DNA of 39,647 nt. Source: an uncultured Eubacterium sp. Its GTDB lineage: Bacteria; Bacillota; Clostridia; Oscillospirales; Acutalibacteraceae. The stretch's first letter is position 1. Every line of letters begins with the position of its first letter. A model generated the notes under the pieces. It saw nothing but the letters and a program-made list of their open reading frames with translations. It made no database searches and was not told the DNA's origin. A program made the position numbers and the translations under genes. This document shows, piece after piece, positions 1-6,918 of the stretch. Where the stretch lies: positions 1 through 39,647 of the forward strand of contig UQPH01000011.1 of the NCBI GenBank assembly GCA_900542875.1, given 5' to 3'.

Positions 1-22
1 TATTGACTCTCATACAAACAAA

Positions 23-50
23 GTCTTTGCCGAAAGGTAAAGGCTTTTTT
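23..50 (+). terminator. Rho-independent terminator of a gene left of the window
   Basis: A 9-bp stem (two G-T wobbles) at 23-31 and 36-44 closes a GAAA tetraloop and is followed by a six-T run. The orientation fits a plus-strand transcript coming from outside the window. Confidence 0.7.
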
Positions 51-61
51 CTTTCACGGTG

Positions 62-105
62 AAAAGAAAAACAGCACCAATGCTCAATTAAGCATCAGTG
101 CCGTT
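62..105 (-). terminator. Terminator of the AAA ATPase gene
   Basis: An interrupted inverted repeat, outer arms 70-77 and 98-105 with one mismatch and inner arms 80-84 and 91-95, lies just past the stop of the minus-strand ATPase gene. On the minus strand it is followed by a T-rich tail. It converges on the terminator at 23-50. Confidence 0.65.
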
Positions 106-125
106 TCACAAGACTTGTATTTATT

Positions 126-1511
126 TCAGTACAAAACGATGTTTGAATTCTCGTTTGCGAGGTTTTGCATTTTTTCCGTATAGCCGTTAATGCAAAAGAA
201 TACAAAGTATTCATTTCTGTTTTGTTTATTCCAATTTACTTTTTTCGCCTTTTCAAGCAAGTCATAATACACATTAACATCAAGTGGTTTTTTGGTATAT
301 TTACATTCGCCGAAGATTATATTATTTGAATTGTCTGTTGCGACAATATCAATTTCTGTATCTTTTCTGTCCCACCATTTGCCAATTTTTGTGGGAGTGA
401 AACCGAAAGTGTTTTTAATAATCAGCTCCGGAAGATATTGATTTTTGCAAATATCCTCATACACATAGGCAACATGATTTTTTATAAATCCCTCTCTGAT
501 TTTATCAAGAACAAAATCTATGTGCTCGCTTTCAATGTATGATTTATAGGGATATACAAACTTAAACCAAAATCTTATATAGTTATCATTGATTTTATAA
601 AGCCCCATTTTGCTTTTTTCGGGCTTATCTTCCGTTATGGGAACAACTCTTTCTATAATATCAAGGTCAATTAAAACTTTTAAGTATTTCGGCAAATTTG
701 TTGCCTTCATTTCCAACGCATTTGATATATCGCTCAACTGTTCGCAGCCACAGGCTATTGTTTTGATGATTGAATAATAACTTCCAACTTCTTGTACTTC
801 ATTTTTCAATAAAAATTCAGGCTCTTCATATAAGTAACTTTGAGAATTCAAAATTGAATTTTTTATGGCAGTATAGATGTCGTCGTTGCTCTCAAACATT
901 TCTATATATTTGGGAACTCCGCCGGTGACGGAATACGCTTCGATTAAGAATTTTTCATCCGTGCTGTCAATGAATTCTTTGTAATACTTAAACGGAATTT
1001 GCTTTAATCTGATTTGCTTTGTTCTTCTTCCGTAAAGCGGACTGTCGTATGACAGGGTTTGGCTGTACATCATATTTATCAACGAACCGCATAATATAAG
1101 CATTACATTGTTATTTTTAAGCTTTGTGTCCCAAATCTTTTGCAACACAGAGATAAAACTCGGATTTGATTTGCCTATATATTGAAACTCGTCAATGATT
1201 ATGAGCTTTTTATCGTCTGTATTATAATCTATTATAAAATCAAACAATTCTTCCCACGAAAGGCTTGCTTTTTTAACAAGCGGATTTGATGTGTATTCGC
1301 TTACAATTGATGAAAATGCTTCTCTGTTCATTTTTTCAGACTCTTCCGTTGCAAGAAATCTGATACATTTTTTATCTCTCGAAAACTCATTTAAGAGTTC
1401 TGTTTTTCCGATTCTTCTTCTGCCGTAAAGCACAACGAATGAAGATGAATTGCCGTTATATTCGTTTTCAAGCGTTTCGAGCTCTTGAAATCTATCAACA
1501 AATTTTTTCAT
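126..1511 (-). CDS. AAA ATPase with C-terminal DUF234-type nuclease-like domain
   Basis: A 461-residue ATPase of the archaeal-type ATPase/DUF234 group (seen also in bacteria), whose cellular role is not established. Walker A is GRRRIGKTEL (residues 30-39) and Walker B is LIIIDEFQY (103-111). A winged-helix-like middle region follows, and the C-terminus carries a PD-(D/E)XK-like signature (EIDIVA, then FGECKY), suggesting a nuclease-related fold. The ATG at 1511 is chosen over an in-frame start 18 codons upstream because GGGAGG lies 9 nt before it. It is monocistronic, with its own promoter and terminator, and looks more AT-rich than the housekeeping genes to its right, which suggests transfer. 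Family: fairly sure; function: unknown (defence, DNA handling or addiction are all possible). Confidence 0.85.
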   Translation of the reverse strand: MKKFVDRFQELETLENEYNGNSSSFVVLYGRRRIGKTELLNEFSRDKKCIRFLATEESEKMNREAFSSIVSEYTSNPLVKKASLSWEELFDFIIDYNTDDKKLIIIDEFQYIGKSNPSFISVLQKIWDTKLKNNNVMLILCGSLINMMYSQTLSYDSPLYGRRTKQIRLKQIPFKYYKEFIDSTDEKFLIEAYSVTGGVPKYIEMFESNDDIYTAIKNSILNSQSYLYEEPEFLLKNEVQEVGSYYSIIKTIACGCEQLSDISNALEMKATNLPKYLKVLIDLDIIERVVPITEDKPEKSKMGLYKINDNYIRFWFKFVYPYKSYIESEHIDFVLDKIREGFIKNHVAYVYEDICKNQYLPELIIKNTFGFTPTKIGKWWDRKDTEIDIVATDNSNNIIFGECKYTKKPLDVNVYYDLLEKAKKVNWNKQNRNEYFVFFCINGYTEKMQNLANENSNIVLY

Positions 1512-1553
1512 TATATCCGGCCTCCCGATATAGTATTTGTATCTCTTCATATA

Positions 1554-1581
1554 ATTATACCACAAAGTATAATTATTTCAA
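1554..1581 (-). promoter_or_regulatory. Promoter of the AAA ATPase gene
   Basis: On the minus strand, TTGAAA (1576-1581) and TATAAT (1554-1559) are separated by 16 bp, about 43 nt upstream of the ATPase start. Copies of the palindrome TATAATTATA overlap and flank it (1550-1559, 1568-1576 imperfect, 1583-1592), so a repressor may bind here. Confidence 0.65.
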
Positions 1582-1591
1582 GTATAATTAT

Positions 1592-1628
1592 AAAAGCGTT
1601 GAAGATTTTGCCTTTCTTCAACGCTTTT
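1592..1628. terminator. Bidirectional terminator-like hairpin
   Basis: Perfect 13-bp arms, AAAAGCGTTGAAG (1592-1604) and its complement (1616-1628), with an 11-nt loop. The A/T-rich outer ends allow termination in both directions. On the minus strand it would stop transcripts from the SASP fragment side before the ATPase promoter. Confidence 0.7.
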
Positions 1629-1744
1629 TCTAATGGGTATGTAGACCTTTTTTTGTTAATTTTATGTTTTTAATGTGTTTGACCGCCCTCTATACATATT
1701 TTTTAAGTCTCGAAAGTGGCTTAAATAGGGCGTTTTGAAAAATT
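1629..1744. other. Unassigned DNA with nested inverted repeats, possible insertion junction
   Basis: No gene is recognised here. The stretch holds nested inverted repeats: CGCCCT (1684-1689) with AGGGCG (1727-1732), enclosing TTTAAG (1702-1707) with CTTAAA (1720-1725). It starts exactly where the homology of the neighbouring spore-protein gene stops, so it may be the end of an inserted element. That reading is inference; no recombinase gene is in view. Confidence 0.35.
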
Positions 1745-1834
1745 TTAATGCAAAAAAACACCAACCTCTGAAGCGGCTTCCATCTTGAAGCGGTTGAGAG
1801 CTTCCTTTGCCTCAGGTACTGTATTCTTAGCCAT
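1745..1834 (-). pseudogene. Truncated alpha/beta-type small acid-soluble spore protein (SASP)
   Basis: The 29-codon frame reads MAKNTVPEAKEALNRFKMEA then ASEVGVFLH and a stop. The first 26 residues match the N-terminal half of alpha/beta SASPs (the VPEA..AL..FK.E.A.E.GV block), DNA-coating proteins that protect the dormant spore chromosome. Full-length family members are about 60-90 residues and go on with a second conserved block containing a Gly-rich motif near GG(Q/M)VK; that half is missing. After GGTGTT the DNA turns into T-rich sequence with no SASP similarity in any frame I can read, so this is a truncation and not a simple frameshift. The ribosome site GAGGTG sits 8 nt before the ATG, so the 5' end is intact. 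It is the best hint here that the organism sporulates. Confidence 0.75.
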
Positions 1835-1859
1835 TATTGATACACCTCGCTTAAAAAGA

Positions 1860-1904
1860 TTTGCAAGGGCAGATGTCGTACAAAAACGCTTTCGCCCTTG
1901 CAAA
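1860..1904 (-). promoter_or_regulatory. Long hairpin in the leader of the SASP fragment
   Basis: Eleven-bp perfect arms, TTTGCAAGGGC (1860-1870) and its complement (1894-1904), with a 23-nt loop, lie just upstream of the SASP ribosome site. On the minus strand the 3' arm runs into TCTTTTT, as in an intrinsic terminator. A further CTTGCAAG palindrome lies at 1918-1925. It may be an attenuator, or the end of a lost transcript. Confidence 0.45.
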
Positions 1905-2000
1905 ACATCATTTTCCTCTTGCAAGTTTATTTTGTGTACCGTATTCGATTTTACAACTGAAAAATTTTTACAATTATTATAAACGATCGTATAATAAAAA

Positions 2001-2030
2001 GCGTTACGGATAAGATCCGTAACGCTTTTT
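2001..2030. terminator. Terminator after the GGGtGRT gene
   Basis: Perfect 11-bp stem GCGTTACGGAT / ATCCGTAACGC with a 3-nt loop, flanked by AAAAA and TTTTT. It sits directly after the minus-strand stop at 2047 and can act in both directions. Confidence 0.85.
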
Positions 2031-2046
2031 GTGCGTAAATGCTAAA

Positions 2047-3045
2047 TTATTTTACAGCTTCTTCTACTGCAACTGCGCAAGCAACGGTAGCACCAACCAT
2101 CGGGTTATTACCCATACCGATAAGTCCCATCATTTCTACGTGTGCAGGAACTGATGAAGAACCGGCGAACTGTGCGTCGCTGTGCATTCTGCCCATTGTA
2201 TCTGTCATACCGTATGAAGCAGGACCTGCAGCCATGTTATCCGGGTGAAGTGTACGGCCTGTACCGCCGCCCGAAGCAACTGAGAAGTACTTTTTGCCCT
2301 TTTCGAGACGCTCTTTCTTATATGTGCCTGCAACAGGGTGCTGGAATCTGGTCGGGTTAGTTGAGTTACCTGTGATAGAAACATCAACATTTTCCTTCCA
2401 CATAATAGCAACGCCCTCGGTTACATCATTAGCACCGTAGCAGTTTACCTTTGCACGAAGGCCGTTTGAGTAAGCCTTGCGGAATACTTCCTTAACCTCG
2501 CCTGTGTAGTAATCCATCTCGGTTTCAACATAAGTGAAGCCGTTAATTCTTGCGATAATCTGTGCAGCATCCTTACCGAGACCGTTAAGAATAACTCTAA
2601 GAGGCTTTTTACGAACTTTGTTAGCCTTTTCTGCGATACCGATAGCACCCTCTGCAGCAGCGAATGATTCGTGACCTGCAAGGAATGCAAAGCACTCTGT
2701 TTCTTCCTCAAGAAGCATTTTGCCGAGGTTACCGTGGCCGAGACCTACTTTACGCTGGTCTGCAACAGAGCCGGGAATACAGAATGACTGAAGTCCCTCG
2801 CCGATTGCAGCAGCAGCCTCAGCGGCAGTCTTAACGCCCTTTTTAATAGCGATGGCACAGCCTACTGTGTAAGCCCACTTTGCATTTTCAAAGCAGATAG
2901 GCTGAATTCCCTCAACGATTTTGTAAGGGTCAAAGCCTTTAGCCTGACAGATTTCTCTGCACTCTTCGATAGATTTAATATCGTATTTTTCAAGAACAGC
3001 AAGGATTTGCTTTTCTCTTCTTTCATATGATTCAAATAAAGCCAT
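2047..3045 (-). CDS. GGGtGRT family protein, partner of the NifU-like scaffold
   Basis: A 332-residue protein of the family named after its GGGtGRT motif, here SGGGTGRTLHPDN (about residues 258-270). The family has no established function. No signal peptide or membrane segment is visible. It is rich in cysteine (residues 33, 51, 63, 89, 118, 202) and in Gly/Ala, compatible with a metal- or cofactor-binding cytoplasmic protein, but that is inference. The ATG at 3045 follows AGGAGG by 8 nt. It lies 20 bp after the NifU-like gene and shares that promoter and a terminator, so the two form a two-gene operon, as is usual for this family in anaerobes. A role in building or using an iron-sulfur centre is a reasonable guess, no more. 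Confidence 0.9.
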   Translation of the reverse strand: MALFESYERREKQILAVLEKYDIKSIEECREICQAKGFDPYKIVEGIQPICFENAKWAYTVGCAIAIKKGVKTAAEAAAAIGEGLQSFCIPGSVADQRKVGLGHGNLGKMLLEEETECFAFLAGHESFAAAEGAIGIAEKANKVRKKPLRVILNGLGKDAAQIIARINGFTYVETEMDYYTGEVKEVFRKAYSNGLRAKVNCYGANDVTEGVAIMWKENVDVSITGNSTNPTRFQHPVAGTYKKERLEKGKKYFSVASGGGTGRTLHPDNMAAGPASYGMTDTMGRMHSDAQFAGSSSVPAHVEMMGLIGMGNNPMVGATVACAVAVEEAVK

Positions 3046-3065
3046 TATAATATCCTCCTACTCTC

Positions 3066-3758
3066 TTATTCTTTTCTCGGGTCGATAACCTTAACGGCGT
3101 CATCAACTCTGCCGTACTGACCCTGAGCCTTTTCAAATGCTGTGTTAGCGTCGTCGCCTGCTTTGATGAAGTCCATCATCTTGCCGAAGTTTACGAACTT
3201 ATAGCCGATGATTTCATTATCCTCGTCAAGAGCGATACCTGTAACATAACCGTCTGTCATTTCGAGGTAGCGAGGACCTGCCTTGCGTGTACCGTACATA
3301 GTACCTACCTGTGAGCGAAGACCCTTACCGAGATCCTCAAGACCTGCACCTACAACCAATCCGTCATCAGAGAATGCACTCTGAGTACGACCGTAAACGA
3401 TTTGAAGGAACAGCTCTCTCATAGCTGTATTGATAGCGTCACAAACAAGGTCTGTGTTGAGAGCCTCAAGAATAGTTCTGCCCGGGAGAATTTCTGCTGC
3501 CATAGCTGCGGAATGAGTCATACCCGAACAACCTACTGTCTCAACGAGTGCCTCTTCGATTACGCCGTTTTTAACATTAAGTGTGAGTTTGCAGGTGCCC
3601 TGCTGAGGAGCACACCAGCCAATACCGTGTGTAAAGCCGGAAATATCGGTAATTTCCTTTGCTTTAACCCATTTTGCTTCCTCCGGGATAGGAGCAGCAC
3701 CGTGAGCAACGCCCTGTGCAACAGGACACATTGTTTCAACTTCGTGTGAGTAAACCAT
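3066..3758 (-). CDS. NifU/IscU-like iron-sulfur scaffold-type protein
   Basis: 230 residues related to the N-terminal NifU/IscU scaffold domain, on which Fe-S clusters are assembled before delivery. The match is clearest around VETVGCSGMTHSAAMAAEIL (72-91), equivalent to the GC(S/A)..(I/A)..A..M.E...GK region of scaffolds; Cys77 and Cys106 are candidate ligands, and Cys49 and Cys56 lie nearby. It is longer than IscU (about 130 residues), with an extra N-terminus and a C-terminal extension containing GPRYLEMTDGYV. No cysteine desulfurase gene is adjacent, so it may be a dedicated scaffold for its GGGtGRT partner and not a general one. Start ATG at 3758 with AAGGAG 8 nt upstream. First gene of the pair. 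Confidence 0.85.
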   Translation of the reverse strand: MVYSHEVETMCPVAQGVAHGAAPIPEEAKWVKAKEITDISGFTHGIGWCAPQQGTCKLTLNVKNGVIEEALVETVGCSGMTHSAAMAAEILPGRTILEALNTDLVCDAINTAMRELFLQIVYGRTQSAFSDDGLVVGAGLEDLGKGLRSQVGTMYGTRKAGPRYLEMTDGYVTGIALDEDNEIIGYKFVNFGKMMDFIKAGDDANTAFEKAQGQYGRVDDAVKVIDPRKE

Positions 3759-3813
3759 TTTCTAAACTCCTTACTTTTAATTTAGAATAAATTTATTAAA
3801 ATTTACTGTATAT

Positions 3814-3842
3814 ATTATAACCAAATTTTCTATGCTGTTCAA
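3814..3842 (-). promoter_or_regulatory. Promoter of the NifU-like / GGGtGRT operon
   Basis: Near-consensus sigma-A type: TTGAAC (3837-3842), 17-bp spacer, TATAAT (3814-3819), about 55 nt before the NifU-like start. The rest of the 3759-3924 gap shows no gene. Confidence 0.75.
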
Positions 3843-3924
3843 GAGTAAATATTGATTATGTTTAATTTTTGACATATTTTACACAAAATCGATAAAAATC
3901 CCTTTTACATATATATAAAATTAA

Positions 3925-3959
3925 AAGTCTGCCTGCGATTACCGTTCGCAAACAGACTT
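3925..3959 (-). terminator. Terminator of the guaB-GDPD operon
   Basis: AAGTCTG (3925-3931) pairs with CAGACTT (3953-3959), with an inner TGCG/CGCA stem. On the minus strand it is followed by TTTAATTTT. It lies 5 nt beyond the stop of the GDPD-like gene. Confidence 0.7.
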
Positions 3960-3964
3960 ATTTA

Positions 3965-4822
3965 TCAGTCATTGCCCCATTCGTCAATAACCTTTTGGAG
4001 TTTATCGGGGCATCTTGTGGTGATGTTGTCGGGCTTATTAACCAACGCACGGGTCATTTGATATTTTCTGTTGACAGTCCAAACGGAGAGTTTATATCCG
4101 TTATCGTGCAGAAGAGAGGAGAGTGTTCTGGAGGCACAAATATGATTGCAATTAATTCCGATTGCACCCGTTTGCTCCAAAATATCCAAAATTTCCTGCT
4201 GATAATTATCGGAAAAAATTCTTATTCTGCTCGGCCAATAGTTAATATAGTAAGCTATTCCCGGACAGCTTTGCTTTACCTTATCGGCTTGGTGCTCGTC
4301 TATTCCGGTAAGAAACGCACGTTCCTCAAATCCATAATCTGTAATCATATCATAAAGGGCAGGGAGAACACGCACTTCTTTAATGTCGAGATTAAGCTTC
4401 ATATCGGTTTGGCTTACTCGGTCGAATACCTTGTCGACCTCAACTCCGTCGTTGTTATTTGCAACAATATCGTGTGCCATAACAAGCGTGCCGTCGGGTC
4501 TTTGGCGTATGTCGATTTCACACACCTGCATTTTATGTGAAATCGCCGTTTCGAGTGATTCCATTGTGTTATCCGGCGTGTCGAACGCACCCGTGTGAGC
4601 GGTAATCGTAAAGTCGTCCATAAAGCTGATTTCCTTTTCGTTGTATGTTTTGTTAAACGCATAGACCGCAACACCTACTATCATGGCAACGCTGACAAGA
4701 AAAGCAAATATCTGATAGCTTACCCTTTTTGCCCAGGTGCGGGTCATATTTTTTTTGAGAAATTGCTTAAATTTAGCCTTCTTGGATTTAATCTTTTCCT
4801 TGCGGCTTACGATTTCTGCCAT
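3965..4822 (-). CDS. Membrane-anchored glycerophosphodiester phosphodiesterase-like protein
   Basis: 285 residues: a basic N-terminus, one membrane segment at about 34-56, then an outward-facing GDPD TIM-barrel domain. GDPD enzymes hydrolyse glycerophosphodiesters to glycerol-3-phosphate and an alcohol. Family motifs are visible: AHTGAFDTPDNT (75-86, aligned with AHRGxxxxxPENT), EIDIRQRPDG (102-111) and MAHD (115-118). His76, Glu102, Asp104 and His117 match the catalytic/metal set, but the Arg of the HRG motif is Thr77 here, so activity may be altered. It follows guaB by 26 bp with its own AGGTGATT ribosome site, so it is probably co-transcribed; a functional link to GMP synthesis is not obvious. 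An outer-leaflet lipid or teichoic-acid substrate is possible. Confidence 0.8.
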   Translation of the reverse strand: MAEIVSRKEKIKSKKAKFKQFLKKNMTRTWAKRVSYQIFAFLVSVAMIVGVAVYAFNKTYNEKEISFMDDFTITAHTGAFDTPDNTMESLETAISHKMQVCEIDIRQRPDGTLVMAHDIVANNNDGVEVDKVFDRVSQTDMKLNLDIKEVRVLPALYDMITDYGFEERAFLTGIDEHQADKVKQSCPGIAYYINYWPSRIRIFSDNYQQEILDILEQTGAIGINCNHICASRTLSSLLHDNGYKLSVWTVNRKYQMTRALVNKPDNITTRCPDKLQKVIDEWGND

Positions 4823-4848
4823 ATAATCACCTGATGATTCGGTTTATT

Positions 4849-6321
4849 TTACTTAATGCCGGAGTAGTTCGGTGCTTCCTTGGTGATAAATACGTCATGA
4901 GGGTGAGATTCTACAAGACCTGCACCGGTGATGCGGATAAATTGAGCGTTTGAACGAAGTTCCTCGATTGTATGACAGCCGACATAACCCATACCGGAAC
5001 GCAAGCCGCCCATCATTTGATATACTGTATCGGACAACGCTCCCTTGTAAGGAACACGTCCCTCAACTCCTTCGGGAACAAACTTCTTTGAGCCCTTTTG
5101 GAAGTATCTGTCTGCCGAGCCGTGGTTCATTGCACCGAGCGAGCCCATACCTCTGTAAACCTTAAACTGACGACCCTGATAAATTTCGGTGTCGCCGGGA
5201 GCCTCGTCACAGCCTGCAACGAGCGAGCCGACCATAACAACGCTTCCGCCTGCTGCGAGAGCCTTTACCATATCGCCGGAATATTTGATACCGCCGTCTG
5301 CGATAACGGGAATACCGTACTTGTCTGCTCTCTCGGCAGCATCATAAATAGCGGTAATCTGCGGTACGCCGATACCGGCAACTACACGGGTGGTGCAGAT
5401 TGAACCGGGGCCGATACCGATTTTAACAGCGTCTGCACCTGCTTTAATAAGTGCTTCCGTTGCGTCTGCGGTTGCGACATTGCCTGCGATAAGAGATACC
5501 GACGGGAATGCGTTTTTAACCTTAGTTACATTATTGATTATATTTTGGGAGTGACCGTGTGCAGAGTCAAGAACGAAAGCGTCAACGCCTGCTTCGTAAA
5601 GAGCCTGAGCACGGATAAGAACATCATCGGTAACACCGAGAGCAGCAGCGCAGAGAAGTCTGTCTTTACTGTCACGGGCAGTGTTTGGATACTTAACAGC
5701 TTTTTCGATGTCCTTGATTGTAACGAGACCGGTAAGTTTTCCGTTATCGTCGATGAGAGGAAGCTTTTCAACCTTTGACTTCATAAGGATTTGCTTAGCC
5801 TCGTCGAGAGTGGTGCCTGCCTTTGCGGTGATGAGTTCGCTTTTCGGAGTCATCACGGTTGAAATTTTAACGCTGAAATCCTGGATGAAACGAAGGTCAC
5901 GGTTTGTAAGAATACCTACGAGTGTGCCGTCGTCCTCGCAAATCGGAACACCGCTGATTTTATACTTGCCCATAAGCATATCTGCGTCCTTAACGCTGTG
6001 ATGAGGGGAAAGATAAAACGGATTGAGGATAACGCCGTTTTCACTTCTTTTAACCTTATCTACCTCGGTAGCCTGCTCCTCGATGGTCATATTCTTATGA
6101 ATAACGCCTATGCCGCCCTCTCTTGCGATGGCGATAGCCATTCTTGATTCGGTTACGGTGTCCATAGCCGCAGTCATAAGCGGAATGTTAAGGCTGATGT
6201 CCTTTGTGAGTTTTGTCTTTGTCGAAACCTTGTCCGGGGTTACATCCGATTTTGCCGGAATAAGTAAAACATCATCAAAAGTTAAGCCTTCTTTTACAAA
6301 TTTTTCGTTATAAGCCTTCAT
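4849..6321 (-). CDS. guaB: Inosine-5'-monophosphate dehydrogenase
   Basis: Full-length (490 residues) IMPDH, which oxidises IMP to XMP with NAD+, the committed step to guanine nucleotides, in the cytoplasm. The barrel opens with EGLTFDDVLLIPA; a tandem CBS (Bateman) regulatory module occupies about 101-215; the catalytic loop is GIGPGSICTTR with Cys309. The IMP-binding stretch ADGGIKYSGD (341-350) and the flap-region sequence VPYKG are present, as is a C-terminal SHPHD. Start ATG at 6321 after GGGAGG. It has its own promoter at 6363-6391 but no clear terminator separates it from the upstream aroK-like gene, so some read-through is possible. The CBS module implies purine-nucleotide control. 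Confidence 0.97.
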   Translation of the reverse strand: MKAYNEKFVKEGLTFDDVLLIPAKSDVTPDKVSTKTKLTKDISLNIPLMTAAMDTVTESRMAIAIAREGGIGVIHKNMTIEEQATEVDKVKRSENGVILNPFYLSPHHSVKDADMLMGKYKISGVPICEDDGTLVGILTNRDLRFIQDFSVKISTVMTPKSELITAKAGTTLDEAKQILMKSKVEKLPLIDDNGKLTGLVTIKDIEKAVKYPNTARDSKDRLLCAAALGVTDDVLIRAQALYEAGVDAFVLDSAHGHSQNIINNVTKVKNAFPSVSLIAGNVATADATEALIKAGADAVKIGIGPGSICTTRVVAGIGVPQITAIYDAAERADKYGIPVIADGGIKYSGDMVKALAAGGSVVMVGSLVAGCDEAPGDTEIYQGRQFKVYRGMGSLGAMNHGSADRYFQKGSKKFVPEGVEGRVPYKGALSDTVYQMMGGLRSGMGYVGCHTIEELRSNAQFIRITGAGLVESHPHDVFITKEAPNYSGIK

Positions 6322-6362
6322 AACAGTCCTCCCAATATTATTATTACTTACAAATTTTATCT

Positions 6363-6391
6363 ATAATACCATTTTAAGAAAGGTATATCAA
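6363..6391 (-). promoter_or_regulatory. Promoter of guaB
   Basis: TTGATA (6386-6391), 17-bp spacer, TATTAT (6363-6368) on the minus strand, about 42 nt before the guaB start. I see no purine riboswitch or PurR-type box in the short leader. Confidence 0.6.
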
Positions 6392-6399
6392 GCATTTTT

Positions 6400-6915
6400 T
6401 TATTTGTTCTCTCGTTTATTTACGGCATTGACTATAGCCGAAACGGTTTCATCAACCGTGTTTTTGTCGCAGTCAACGGTTATATCCGCATATTTTTCAT
6501 AAAGAGGCAGTCGCTCATCGTACATATCCTTGAGTGAACTTCCGTTTTTTAGCACCACGCCTCGGGTGGTGATGTTGTTTATTCTCTTGCACATAGTTTC
6601 GTAACTTAGGTGGAGATATACAACGCATCCGTTCTTTTTAAGATGTTTCATTGCCTCGTCGCTGTAAACCACCGAGCCGCCCGTTGCGATAACGGTTGCG
6701 TTTATGTTAAGCGAGAGGACGGCTTTTTCTTCTGCGCTGAGAAAATAATCTATACCGTTCTCGTCGATTATGTCCTGAAGTTTCTTCTCCTGCATACCCT
6801 GAAGCAGGAGATCTGTGTCAAAAAAGTTTTTGAGCATAACCTTTGCCGTTAAAACGCCGCAGGTGCTTTTTCCGCTTCCGGGCATACCGATAAGTATAAT
6901 GTTCTGTTTATTCAT
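6400..6915 (-). CDS. aroK: Shikimate kinase family protein with altered substrate site
   Basis: 171 residues with the shikimate kinase fold. The P-loop is GMPGSGKST (10-18), FFDTD gives the conserved Asp, and the lid/C-terminal part has TTRGVV and DERLPLYEKYADI. Classical enzymes phosphorylate shikimate at O3 in the chorismate pathway. Two substrate-contact features deviate: the FR..E stretch that supplies an Arg reads YFLSAEE, and the GGG loop is GGS (ATGGSVVY). These changes recur in clostridial proteins annotated as shikimate kinase, to my recollection, but they leave the substrate open. It starts 3 bp after nth, at the end of the queH-rarA-nth run. No other aro gene is nearby. Symbol given for the family. 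Confidence 0.75.
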   Translation of the reverse strand: MNKQNIILIGMPGSGKSTCGVLTAKVMLKNFFDTDLLLQGMQEKKLQDIIDENGIDYFLSAEEKAVLSLNINATVIATGGSVVYSDEAMKHLKKNGCVVYLHLSYETMCKRINNITTRGVVLKNGSSLKDMYDERLPLYEKYADITVDCDKNTVDETVSAIVNAVNKRENK

Positions 6916-6918
6916 TCT

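Noticed and set aside
1679..1729. Plus-strand frame reading DRPLYTYF then KSRKWLK, as a possible tail of a recombinase
   Set aside because: Too short, no conserved domain and no start; left as part of the unassigned junction.
3995..4540. 181-codon open frame on the plus strand
   Set aside because: Opposite the GDPD-like gene, whose motifs are clear; the product resembles no family.
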